64,000 nucleotides of DNA from Actinomycetes bacterium. GTDB lineage: Bacteria; Actinomycetota; Acidimicrobiia; Acidimicrobiales; JAJYXR01. Positions 26,157 to 35,956 of this stretch are shown here, piece by piece (the stretch's first letter is position 1; each line of letters starts with the position of its first letter). The stretch spans positions 1 through 64,000 of the forward strand of contig JAJYXR010000024.1 in assembly GCA_021801795.1 (NCBI GenBank), read 5' to 3'. The position numbers were made by a program, and so were the translations under genes. The notes under the pieces were generated by a model that saw nothing but the letters and a program-made list of their open reading frames with translations, was not told the DNA's origin and made no database searches.

Positions 26157-26944
26157 CCGGCTTCGCTGAAGGCCTTGGCTACGAAGGGCCTTGCCCGGCT
26201 GAGGATGCTCGAGGGCGGGTGGTCGGCTAGGAAGCTCCGGTACTGGGCAACGGAATCTGTCAGGTGTCCTGCATAGAGGTATATGGTGCCGAGATAGAGG
26301 TGCCCTGCATAGGACGACGGGGCCACCGAGACCGACTCGGACACCAACTGCTCGCCCTTGGAGACCAGTAGCCGGCTCTTGGCCTGCGTGCCTGCCTCGT
26401 ACTCGAGCCACCCTGCCTCGGCCAGCGCAGAGGGCTGGCGCGGGTCGGCCGCCAGGATCTGCTGGTAGACGCGCAGCGCCTCGGCATACTGGCCCTGCTG
26501 CTCGAGCACTGCGGCCTGGGCCAGCCGCCTCTGGACCAGCTCTCCAGGACTGAGCGTGAGGGACCCAGTCGCGAACTCGCCCGGGAGGCGGTTGGTCAGC
26601 TTCAGGGTCACCAGCACCACCGCTGCTACCGAGAACAGCACCACCGCGGACCACACGAGGGTCCGCCTGGCTCGACCGGTCAGGCGGATCCCAGCCTTCT
26701 GGTCCTGGAGGTCGGCATCCGGAGGATCCCCTTTCGATCCTCCGCCAGCAGCCTTCGAGTCCACTGCGTCCAGAGCACGCAACACCTCTGCTGCCCTGGC
26801 CACGTACACGTCGCGCAGGTGCTCGTAGTCTTCCTCAGCCAGGTCTCCTGCCTCCCGCTCGCGCTCCAGGTCGTCGATGGAGCGCAGCAGGAACTCCCTC
26901 TCGTCCTCCAGCTCCTGGTGCCCAGCGGGGACCTCAGAGCTCAC
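26123..26944 (-). CDS. CcmI-like TPR protein of cytochrome c maturation
   Basis: A 273-residue protein with the CcmI layout: a charged N-terminal region (DEREFLLRSIDDLEREREAGDLAEEDYEHLR), one membrane helix at 95-114 and C-terminal TPR helices (RRLAQAAVLEQQGQYAEALRVYQQIL; SYAGHLYLGTIYLYAGHLTDSVAQYRSFL). CcmI guides apocytochrome to the heme lyase. It is last in the ccm operon, 87 bp after ccmH. Its 3' end lies in a duplicated 92-bp unit. Confidence 0.8.
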   Translation of the reverse strand: MSSEVPAGHQELEDEREFLLRSIDDLEREREAGDLAEEDYEHLRDVYVARAAEVLRALDAVDSKAAGGGSKGDPPDADLQDQKAGIRLTGRARRTLVWSAVVLFSVAAVVLVTLKLTNRLPGEFATGSLTLSPGELVQRRLAQAAVLEQQGQYAEALRVYQQILAADPRQPSALAEAGWLEYEAGTQAKSRLLVSKGEQLVSESVSVAPSSYAGHLYLGTIYLYAGHLTDSVAQYRSFLADHPPSSILSRARPFVAKAFSEAGIPVPASLGSG

Positions 26945-27031
26945 CGCGAGGCCTCCAGCTCCCGGGCGACCGGTCCTCTGAGCGGCGTGCTCTGGGAAGG
27001 CTCCCGGTGTCTCGCCGGGGGCACAGGGGGC

Positions 27032-27571
27032 TCACAGCGAGGCTTGCCCGCTGGCATCGGGCGCACCCGGGCCGCCATGGGAGCGCAGTGCGCGCCCGAC
27101 CAGGTCCCTGTCTGCCGCGCTCGGCATGGGTCTGTCCAGCGAGCGGCGGCGCCAGAAGAACGACACCAGCGCAGCGAGCGCTATCACGCCGAGCAGCACC
27201 GGTATCCACCAGACCAGACCCGCGGTGCCCGAGGTGGGTGGGCGGAGCAGGATGCCGCTACCATAACGGCTCACCACGAAGCGCTCGATCTGCCGAGCGG
27301 ACTCGCCTTCGTCCACCCTGGCTACTATCACCTGCCGCAGGGTGACGGCGGTGGGAGCCGACGAGGTGGCTACAGAGAGCGCCTCGCAGCTCGGGCAGCG
27401 TATGTCGCGTTCTATCGCCAAGGCTCGCTCGGCGGGCGACTGGCTCGACGAGCCCGAGGTGAACACGGCCACGGCCAGGCTTGCCAGCACCAACGCCAGG
27501 AGGGCGTACGCAGGCAGCCGCCTACGACCTGAGGTGAATGTACGCATTGGTGGTGATAGGTCGTCAGCCAT
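27032..27571 (-). CDS. ccmH: CcmH apocytochrome c reductase
   Basis: A 179-residue membrane thiol protein: helix at 20-37, the CcmH motif RCPSC (C59, C62) in LAIERDIRCPSCEALSVA, QIERFVVSRYGSGILLRPP, and a second helix near 117-139. CcmH reduces the apocytochrome CXXCH disulfide together with CcmG. ATG 27571 overlaps the end of ccmG by 8 bp; an earlier in-frame GTG is less likely. Confidence 0.92.
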   Translation of the reverse strand: MADDLSPPMRTFTSGRRRLPAYALLALVLASLAVAVFTSGSSSQSPAERALAIERDIRCPSCEALSVATSSAPTAVTLRQVIVARVDEGESARQIERFVVSRYGSGILLRPPTSGTAGLVWWIPVLLGVIALAALVSFFWRRRSLDRPMPSAADRDLVGRALRSHGGPGAPDASGQASL

Positions 27572-28145
27572 AGGTAGACCTCGCCCGCTCGAGCACCTGG
27601 TCGAGGCCCTTGACCGTGAGCGGGCCATCTATATGAGCCAGTATCACCCCGTCCGGTGCTATCACGAAGGTCTCGGGTGGTCCGCGAACACCGTAGGCGA
27701 GCGCGATCTTGCCTGACGGGTCGGCCACAGCAGGCCAGGTCGCTCCAGTCGACCGGAAGAAGGCCCGGGCATTGGCTGCAGTGTCGGCGAACACCACGCC
27801 CACCAGAGCGGGACCCGTCTGCGAGCGATGCTGGTAGGCGAACTCGACTAGGTTCGGTTCCTCGGTCTGGCAGGGTGGGCACCAGGTGGCGAAGAAGTTC
27901 AGCACCACGAACCTTCCTCTGTAGGACGCGAGATCGAAGTGCGCGCCGTAGATGGTGGTCGCATCGATGGCCGGGGCCTCGCGACCGACCAGGGGGCTGA
28001 TCACCTCGGTGGCCGTCGCCTGTGGGCGCGTAGCGAGTGCGGCGACGAGCCCGGCGGCCACCACCAACGCCACCAGGGCGATCACGCGGATCCGGTGCCT
28101 GCTCGGCGCTCGGCCAGGTGATTCAGCCAGGGCGTCGCTGCTCAC
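27564..28145 (-). CDS. ccmG: TlpA/CcmG-type thioredoxin
   Basis: A 193-residue membrane-anchored thioredoxin (helix 19-37) with active site WCPPC (C89, C92) in VVLNFFATWCPPCQTEEPNL, a cis-Pro region GPPETFVI and DGVILAHIDG. It supplies electrons for apocytochrome reduction, fed from CcdA, which is encoded at the head of this operon. GTG 28145 overlaps the ccmF stop (GTGA). Confidence 0.93.
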   Translation of the reverse strand: MSSDALAESPGRAPSRHRIRVIALVALVVAAGLVAALATRPQATATEVISPLVGREAPAIDATTIYGAHFDLASYRGRFVVLNFFATWCPPCQTEEPNLVEFAYQHRSQTGPALVGVVFADTAANARAFFRSTGATWPAVADPSGKIALAYGVRGPPETFVIAPDGVILAHIDGPLTVKGLDQVLERARSTYG

Positions 28146-30277
28146 GGTCTCTCATTCGGCTCGGCCCCTGCGCGCTCGGCTATGAGTACCGGCAAGGCAT
28201 CCCCGCTGCCGGAACTACCGGATCGCGCCGACGACCCCACGCCTGATAGCGGCCTGGCCGGGTCGCTGCGCTCCGTGCTGGCCGGGTCGCTGCGCTCCGT
28301 GCTGCCAGCAGAGCTCACACCGGGGACCGGCGCCGATACGGGGTCCGTCGGGCGACGCCGGCGCTTTCCGGGGATGGCGGCTAGCACGGCTCCCAGAGCC
28401 AGCACCGCTCCACCCACCCATAGCCACATCACCAGTGGCTGCACTATCACCCCGAATGTCACTGCCCCATCCCGGCGGACCGGTAGCTCGTCGATGGTGA
28501 GGTAGACGTCGTCCACCACGCTCGAGTCGATGGCGGGGGTTCCAACCGCCTCGGTGTCCCTGCCGAAGGTGGTGACCGCGGGCGTGAACACCCCGCCCCC
28601 GTCCAGCCGCACCCTCGCCAGGGTGGCGGTCTTCGCCGGGGTGCGGAGCGTTCCGGGTCCCACGTAGGTGAGCTCGTGGCCGTCGAAGCTGGCGGACTGT
28701 CCCGGGAGCAGCCGGACCTCACCGCGCTGGCCGAACGAAGTAGCTGCAGCCAGGGCCACCGCTATCATCACCACCCCCAGGTGGACGACCATCCCACCGT
28801 TCGCGCGACCGACCAGGCCGCGCCAGAAGCCAGCTCCCTGGCGGTGCGCGTTGCGTGAGGAGAGCACCAGCTGCCTGACGTTGGCGGCTGCAGCGAAGGA
28901 GCCGAGACTGAAGGCTGCCAGGTCGGCCAGGTCGCGTATCCCCGCAGCCACGCAGCCAGCCAGCACGAGCGCTCCCACCCAGGCTGGTATCGCCAGCCTG
29001 TGCCTCAGGGTCTCCACGCTGCCCTTGCGCCACGGCAGGGCCGGCCCCACGGCCATGAGGGTGAGAAGGGCCAGCCCCAGCGGCATCGTCATCGTGTCGA
29101 AATACGGCCTGCCCACCGTCACCTGGGCGCCCGTGAACGCCTGATACAGCAGGGGGAAGAGGGTCCCCAGCAGGACCACGAAGGCAAAAGCGGCGAACAC
29201 CAGGTTGTTCGCGAGAAAGGCGCCTTCGCGACTGAGAGGTGCGTCGATCCCGGAGGGGGATCTGAGGCGATCCCCCCGCCATGCCAGGAGCGCAAGGGAG
29301 GCCACTATCACCACTGCCAGGAACCCGAGAAGCACCGGCCCCAGGTTCGAGTCGGAGAAGGCATGGACCGACTCGATGACGCCGGAACGGGTGAGGAAGG
29401 TCCCGAGGATCGTGAGCGCGAAGGTCGACAGCACTAGCGACAGGTTCCATACCCTGAGCAGCCCTCTGCGCTCCTGGACCATGACCGAATGGAGGTAAGC
29501 CGTGGCCGTCAACCAGGGAAGGAGAGCCGCATTCTCCACGGGATCCCATCCCCAGAAGCCACCCCAGCCGAGCACCTGGTAGGACCACCAGGCCCCGAGC
29601 AGCACTCCAACCGTGAGGAAGGCCCACGCGAATAGGGTCCAGCGCCGGGTCTCCACCTGCCAGCCCTCCCCCATCCTGCCGGTGACCAATGCAGCTATGG
29701 CGAAGGCAAACGGGACCGTGAAACCTACGAATCCCAGGTAGAGCATCGGCGGGTGGAAGGCGACGAGGGGGTTGTCCTGCAGAAGGACGTTCGGACCTAG
29801 ACCGTGGGTCGGTGGAGTACCTGCGAAGGTGCGAAACGGGTTGGCAGGCCAGACCAGGAGACCGAAGAAGAAGGCAGAGACCAGGTAGATGACCAGGGTC
29901 GCCCACCCGACCATGGCATCTTCGGCTCTCTTCCTGAACCGCCAGGCCACGGCCGCGGCATATCCGGAGAGGATAAGCCCCCACAACAGCAGCGACCCCG
30001 ACAGAGCCGACCACAGGCCCGTGATGGTGTATAGCAACGGGGTGGCCCTGCTCGAGTTCTCTGCCACGAACTCTATGGAGTAGTCGTGGGTGAGAAGGGC
30101 ATGCTCCATGGCGACCACGGCCACCACCGCACCCGCGAACATGAGCCAGCCATAAATACGGCCTGCTCGGAGGGTGGCGGGACTCTTCCTGGCCAGTCCC
30201 CATACGATGATCCCTGCGCCTAGAACGGAGGCCAGGAAAGCGAGCAGTACGCCGCTGTGACCGGCAACAGCGTTCAC
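28142..30277 (-). CDS. ccmF: CcmF heme lyase subunit
   Basis: A 711-residue polytopic membrane protein. The WWD heme-handling domain GWGGFWGWDPVENAALLPWL is intact, preceded by HPPMLYLGFVG and followed by LGTFLTRSGVIESVHAFS, all CcmF signatures. CcmF transfers heme from holo-CcmE to apocytochrome c. The C-terminal tail after the last helix is Ser/Asp/Arg-rich with two copies of STERSDPA from a 24-bp repeat. GTG 30277 overlaps the ccmE stop (GTGA). Confidence 0.95.
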   Translation of the reverse strand: MNAVAGHSGVLLAFLASVLGAGIIVWGLARKSPATLRAGRIYGWLMFAGAVVAVVAMEHALLTHDYSIEFVAENSSRATPLLYTITGLWSALSGSLLLWGLILSGYAAAVAWRFRKRAEDAMVGWATLVIYLVSAFFFGLLVWPANPFRTFAGTPPTHGLGPNVLLQDNPLVAFHPPMLYLGFVGFTVPFAFAIAALVTGRMGEGWQVETRRWTLFAWAFLTVGVLLGAWWSYQVLGWGGFWGWDPVENAALLPWLTATAYLHSVMVQERRGLLRVWNLSLVLSTFALTILGTFLTRSGVIESVHAFSDSNLGPVLLGFLAVVIVASLALLAWRGDRLRSPSGIDAPLSREGAFLANNLVFAAFAFVVLLGTLFPLLYQAFTGAQVTVGRPYFDTMTMPLGLALLTLMAVGPALPWRKGSVETLRHRLAIPAWVGALVLAGCVAAGIRDLADLAAFSLGSFAAAANVRQLVLSSRNAHRQGAGFWRGLVGRANGGMVVHLGVVMIAVALAAATSFGQRGEVRLLPGQSASFDGHELTYVGPGTLRTPAKTATLARVRLDGGGVFTPAVTTFGRDTEAVGTPAIDSSVVDDVYLTIDELPVRRDGAVTFGVIVQPLVMWLWVGGAVLALGAVLAAIPGKRRRRPTDPVSAPVPGVSSAGSTERSDPASTERSDPARPLSGVGSSARSGSSGSGDALPVLIAERAGAEPNERP
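28254..28301. repeat. 24-bp tandem repeat, 2 copies
   Basis: Two identical 24-bp units encode STERSDPA twice in the cytoplasmic tail of CcmF, about 45 codons before its stop. Confidence 0.88.
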
Positions 30278-30750
30278 CGTGACCGGACCGCACCGCCAGG
30301 GGAGTGGGAGGCCTCCTTCACCGGCGTATATGTCGAGGAATGCTTCTCCATGATCTCGTCGGACCAGAAGTGGTTACCGCTGAAATGCCCCACCAGCACC
30401 ACGGCTATCCCAGGCTGGAAAATCTGAGATGGAAGCGCGTGGGCGACCACAGGCTCACGGATACCGCCGCCCTCGATGTCGAAGTCGATGCCCCCAGGAA
30501 CCCTGTGTATGGTCCCTGGCACTACCACCCCATCGAGACGGAAGGTCTTGCCAGCCAGCTCAGCCCGGTCGTGGAGCGCCTGAGGGATGGTGTCGTAGAA
30601 GTCGAGCGAGCTCCCCAGGCCCTCCACGAGCAGGAACCCGATGGCGCCCACTAGCAGCACCCCGACAACCACCAGCCTCCAGCGCGTGGCCTTCGATGCC
30701 CGTCTCCTCGAAGGCGGGCGCGGAGCGCCGGGGACCTCCTCCTCGCTCAC
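30274..30750 (-). CDS. ccmE: CcmE heme chaperone
   Basis: A 158-residue periplasmic-side heme chaperone with one N-terminal helix (24-43) and an OB-fold. The heme-binding HxxxY motif is KHSSTYTP (H137, Y141), so it is of the histidine type, unlike the CxxxY form found in some archaea and bacteria. GTG 30750 overlaps the ccmD stop (GTGA). Confidence 0.95.
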   Translation of the reverse strand: MSEEEVPGAPRPPSRRRASKATRWRLVVVGVLLVGAIGFLLVEGLGSSLDFYDTIPQALHDRAELAGKTFRLDGVVVPGTIHRVPGGIDFDIEGGGIREPVVAHALPSQIFQPGIAVVLVGHFSGNHFWSDEIMEKHSSTYTPVKEASHSPGGAVRSR

Positions 30751-30893
30751 CTCCCCCTACCCGCAGATCGATCCTGGTGAGACTCGCTCGTGACCACTAT
30801 GCGCTCCAGCCGGCGGCGCCTCAGGGCAAGCCTCATCCCATATAGTGCGAGAACGCCTATGGCTGCTGCATAGCCAGAGTAGATGTAAACCAT
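30747..30893 (-). CDS. ccmD: CcmD small membrane protein
   Basis: A 48-residue ORF starting MVYIYSGYAAAIGVLALYGM, with one membrane helix followed by a basic stretch RLALRRRRLERIVV. CcmD proteins have exactly this form: an aromatic N-terminus, one helix, then a charged tail. They hold CcmE at the CcmABC complex and allow its release. The ATG overlaps the ccmC stop (TGATG) and the TGA overlaps the ccmE start (GTGA), in the canonical ccmC-ccmD-ccmE position. It is short enough to be missed by length filters. Confidence 0.9.
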   Translation of the reverse strand: MVYIYSGYAAAIGVLALYGMRLALRRRRLERIVVTSESHQDRSAGRGR

Positions 30894-31780
30894 CAGAGTT
30901 CACCTCCCTTGACAGTCGCAGGCATACCGGCACCGACCAGGGTGCCGACCGGAGCAGCCGCCGGCTCCTCGGATTCTGCTGCTATCGAGCTGCCCTCGGC
31001 CCAGCGCTCCTCCAGCGCGGCATCCATACCCTCGTCGTCCAGGTAGTCCTCGATGGATGCCGAGCGCATCCGCACGGCGAGCATCCAGAAGAACACCAGG
31101 GTGAAGGCCACGAAACCAAGCAGCAGCGTCCAGGCCATGATCCCGTGGATCTTCGGGGAGAGCGTGGGAGTCAGCACAGTCGCCTTCTGGTGCAGCGTCC
31201 TCCACCAGAGCACCGAGAAGTGCACGATGGGCACGTCGAGAGCAGCCACCAGCGCCGCCACCGCGGAGCGCCTGGCACGAGACTCCGGATCCGAAGGCAC
31301 CCGCCTCAGCGCCAGGTATCCGAGCTGTAGGACGAAGAGGAGCGCCGTGGAGGTGAGACGCGCGTCCCATGCCCACCACACGCCCCAGGTCGGCTTGCCC
31401 CAGATCGAGCCCGTCACGAGGGTCAGACCCGTGAAGACCGTGCCGATCTCCATGGCAGAGGCTGCCAGCCTGTCGAAGAACGAGCTCCTCGTCCTCGGCC
31501 ACAGCCACAGCACGCTGGCCACACCCACCGTGCCGAAGGCGACGTAGAGCGCTATCCAGGCTACCGCGGGGTGCACGTAGACCAGCCTCACCAGGTTCCC
31601 CTGGACCCGGTCAGGCGGGGTGACCCATAGCCCCAGCCACACCGTGGCAGCCACCCCCACCAGCGAAGCAATGCCAAGGATCCGCACCACCCATACGGTG
31701 CGCTCCGACCATGGTCTGAGGCCCCGGTCTCCCATAGCCGGCTGCGTTTCCCCGGCTGTCACGTCAGGCATTCCACTCAT
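30893..31780 (-). CDS. ccmC: CcmC heme exporter/handling protein
   Basis: A 295-residue six-helix protein with the WWD motif WGVWWAWDARLTS and flanking histidines (LVYVHPAVAW; DVPIVHFSVLWWRTLHQ). CcmC places heme on CcmE. The ~50-residue acidic/Ala-rich C-terminal tail is longer than in proteobacterial CcmC. The GTG or ATG start overlaps the ccmB end. Confidence 0.94.
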   Translation of the reverse strand: MSGMPDVTAGETQPAMGDRGLRPWSERTVWVVRILGIASLVGVAATVWLGLWVTPPDRVQGNLVRLVYVHPAVAWIALYVAFGTVGVASVLWLWPRTRSSFFDRLAASAMEIGTVFTGLTLVTGSIWGKPTWGVWWAWDARLTSTALLFVLQLGYLALRRVPSDPESRARRSAVAALVAALDVPIVHFSVLWWRTLHQKATVLTPTLSPKIHGIMAWTLLLGFVAFTLVFFWMLAVRMRSASIEDYLDDEGMDAALEERWAEGSSIAAESEEPAAAPVGTLVGAGMPATVKGGEL

Positions 31781-32514
31781 GCTGCCTCCTCCAGATACCC
31801 ATATAGCAACACACCCAGCGACACATACACCAGCGCGAACACCACCAGAACTCCCATCCAGGGATCACCACCGCCGGTGGAGGCCCCACCCGCAGCACCC
31901 GGAGGGCTGCCGAGAGCGGCCTGCCAGGCGCGCGTTCCAGCAAGGAGCACCGGCGCCACCACGGGGAGCAGCAGGAAGGGAAGCAGGGTCTCCCGCACCC
32001 TCAGCCCTGCTGCCAGAGCGCCGTAAATCGTGCCCGCTGCCGCCAGACCTACGGTGGCCACCAGGCAGGCCGCCACGAGCCCGAGCAACGATCTAACGTC
32101 TGCGCCATATAGCACCACCACGCCGGCGCCGAGCACCACCTCGAGTGCACCGAGCTGCGCGGCCACTGCTCCGGCCTTTCCGAGGAACACTCCCGCGGGG
32201 TCGAGACCAGCCAGCCTGAGGCCGTCTCGTGCACCATCCGAGGACTCGAGCGAGAAGCTCCGCTGAACCGCGAGCACGGAGGAAAACAGTACCGCCACCC
32301 AGAACAGGCCGGGGGCCGCCCCTATGAGCGTCTGGCGCCCCGGCCCCAGGGCCAGGGCGAAGAGCACCAGCACCAGCAGCCCGAACGGCAGCACCTGGTT
32401 CATCACCACCCTCGACCGCATCTCGATGCGGAGGTCCTTGGCGGACACCACCCAGGCGTCACGCCACACTGACGGCTCCGTCGTCATGGTGGGCACTGAC
32501 GGCTCCGTCGTCAT
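31777..32514 (-). CDS. ccmB: CcmB heme exporter subunit
   Basis: About 245 residues, mostly membrane helices: WRDAWVVSAKDLRIEMRSRVVMNQVLPFGLL at the start, FSSVLAVQRSFSLESSDGARDGL after helix 2, both conserved in CcmB. It is the permease of the CcmAB ABC transporter. The start is uncertain because a 27-bp tandem repeat duplicates the initiation region: ATG 32514 and ATG 32487 are both preceded by the same bases. The gene overlaps the 3' end of ccmA by about 55 bp. Confidence 0.9.
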   Translation of the reverse strand: MTTEPSVPTMTTEPSVWRDAWVVSAKDLRIEMRSRVVMNQVLPFGLLVLVLFALALGPGRQTLIGAAPGLFWVAVLFSSVLAVQRSFSLESSDGARDGLRLAGLDPAGVFLGKAGAVAAQLGALEVVLGAGVVVLYGADVRSLLGLVAACLVATVGLAAAGTIYGALAAGLRVRETLLPFLLLPVVAPVLLAGTRAWQAALGSPPGAAGGASTGGGDPWMGVLVVFALVYVSLGVLLYGYLEEAA

Positions 32515-33172
32515 GGTGGGCACTGAGGAGCCTCTCCGAGACGACACGACCACCTGACATGCCGACCAGCCGATCCGCGAGCGGCAGGGAGGCTTCCGGC
32601 TCGTGGGAAGCGATCAGTACCGCCGCACCGGCCCTGGCAGCCTCGGAGACGAGGATGCCGAGTAGCTGCCTCGTGGCCGCGTCCAGCGACGCGTGTGGCT
32701 CGTCTAGCAGCCAGAGCTCCGGCCTGCGGGCGACCAGGACGGCCAGGGCGACGCGGCGCCGTTGCCCAGCAGAGAGCCGACCTACCATTGTCCGGCCCAC
32801 ACGCCCCACCAGGCCCAGCCTCTCTCCGGCAGCCTCCACCTCGCCAGCCGGCAGTCGGGCAGCACGGGCGAAGAACCTCATGTTCTCGGTCACGCTCATG
32901 TCGTCGTAGAGGAAGCTCGCATGGCCGAGCATCCCCACGCGCCTGCGGACCTCGCCGCGGTCCTTGAAGAGGTCGAAGCCGAGGACAGAAGCCTTGCCAC
33001 CACCGGGAGCCATCAGGCCTGCGCAGAGTCGCAGCAGCGTGGTCTTGCCAGCCCCGTTGGGACCTTCCACCACCACCACCTCGCCACGTTCGACGACGAG
33101 ATCGGCACCGGCGAGAGCCGGGAACCGCCCGGTCAGCGCTATAGCGCTACGGAGGTGGACTGCGGGGACCAT
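32459..33172 (-). CDS. ccmA: CcmA heme exporter ATP-binding protein
   Basis: A 237-residue ABC ATPase: Walker A GPNGAGKTT, signature LSAGQRRR, Walker B LWLLDEPHASLD, switch His in IASHEPEA. CcmAB provides the energy to release holo-CcmE from CcmC. ATG 33172 lies 12 nt after a TAGCAT box. The C-terminus ends in a repeated nine-residue unit (SAHHDDGAV) because a 27-bp duplication covers the ccmA/ccmB junction. Confidence 0.93.
   Translation of the reverse strand: MVPAVHLRSAIALTGRFPALAGADLVVERGEVVVVEGPNGAGKTTLLRLCAGLMAPGGGKASVLGFDLFKDRGEVRRRVGMLGHASFLYDDMSVTENMRFFARAARLPAGEVEAAGERLGLVGRVGRTMVGRLSAGQRRRVALAVLVARRPELWLLDEPHASLDAATRQLLGILVSEAARAGAAVLIASHEPEASLPLADRLVGMSGGRVVSERLLSAHHDDGAVSAHHDDGAVSVA
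32467..32520. repeat. 27-bp tandem repeat over the ccmA/ccmB junction
   Basis: Two identical 27-bp units (32467-32493 and 32494-32520). In the ccmA frame they read SAHHDDGAV; in the ccmB frame MTTEPSVPT, so each unit carries a possible ccmB start codon. Confidence 0.92.
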
Positions 33173-33184
33173 GGGAACCGCCCA

Positions 33185-33190
33185 ATGCTA
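33185..33190 (-). promoter_or_regulatory. -10 box upstream of ccmA
   Basis: TAGCAT on the minus strand, 12 nt before ATG 33172, predicts a very short leader. The same hexamer serves htrA and the MoxR-like gene in this window. Confidence 0.35.
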
Positions 33191-33304
33191 GGGGCATCCG
33201 TGCCGGTGGCACCAGGCAGATGCACTGTAGGTGCAGAGCTGGTTACGTCCTCCGCTGGATTTGCCTCGGTATCTCCGCACGGTAAGCAGAGGCCTGGGCC
33301 CAGA

Positions 33305-34096
33305 TCAGCTGACGCTGAGGCGCCCGAGTCCTACCGCCCTCAGCAGGTCGGCCACACCAGCAGACACCACATGGAGCTGGCCGGTGAGGAGGAGCGCTCC
33401 GAAGACCACCAGCGCTCCACCGCCTACGGTGTCCACCAGCCAGAGCCGGCCCTGCAGCCGCGCAAGCAGTGAAGTGAGCCGATCGGAGGCAAGCCCGGTG
33501 AGCACGAAGGGCACGGCGAGGCCGAGGGAGTAGGAAGCCAGCAGCACCACGCCGGAGACCAGAGTGGCCCGGGTGGCAGCCAACCCCAGCACTCCGCCGA
33601 GGACGGGTCCGATGCAGGGGGTCCATCCGAAGGCAAAAGCCATTCCGAGCACCAGCGGTGCCCAGGCACCCAGGCGAGCAGGACTCGGGTGGAAGCGGCG
33701 CTCACGCATGGCCTGCATGGGCACTCCGATTCCGAACATCCAAAGGCCGAAGAGGACCACGACGGCTCCGGCCACCATGTCGAGACCCCTCTGGTGATGC
33801 AGTAGGAGCTGGCCAAGGCTGCTCGCCGCGGCACCGAGCGCGGTAAAGACCAGGCTGAAGCCGACTACGAAGCCGCCGATGCCCTTCATCACGGCTCCCC
33901 TCGTGGGGCGGCCGGCGATCAGCGTGCCGGTAGCATCGGGCGATCGGGTGCCATGGCTGGACCATGCCAGCTCCTCGGCGCTGAGGCCCGAGACCATCGA
34001 GACGTAGCCGGGAACCAGCGGCAGCACGCAGGGGGACACGAAGGACAGCATCCCCGCTCCGAAGGCGACCAGCAGGCCCAGCGGGTCGGCATGCAC
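33305..34096 (-). CDS. ccdA: CcdA-type cytochrome c biogenesis thiol transporter
   Basis: A 263-residue membrane protein of the DsbD-beta/CcdA family that carries reducing equivalents across the membrane to CcmG and CcmH. The two redox cysteines are in SFVSPCVLPLVPGY (C23) and FGWTPCIGPVLG. An insert of about 25 polar residues (LAWSSHGTRSPDATG) separates helices 1 and 2. It precedes ccmA by 132 bp on the same strand and may be transcribed with it. Confidence 0.93.
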   Translation of the reverse strand: MHADPLGLLVAFGAGMLSFVSPCVLPLVPGYVSMVSGLSAEELAWSSHGTRSPDATGTLIAGRPTRGAVMKGIGGFVVGFSLVFTALGAAASSLGQLLLHHQRGLDMVAGAVVVLFGLWMFGIGVPMQAMRERRFHPSPARLGAWAPLVLGMAFAFGWTPCIGPVLGGVLGLAATRATLVSGVVLLASYSLGLAVPFVLTGLASDRLTSLLARLQGRLWLVDTVGGGALVVFGALLLTGQLHVVSAGVADLLRAVGLGRLSVS

Positions 34097-34137
34097 CAGC
34101 CTTCCCAGGTCCCTTCAGATCCCCGCGGGCGGCCTGG

Positions 34138-35952
<1,815 letters not shown>

Positions 35953-35956
<4 letters not shown>

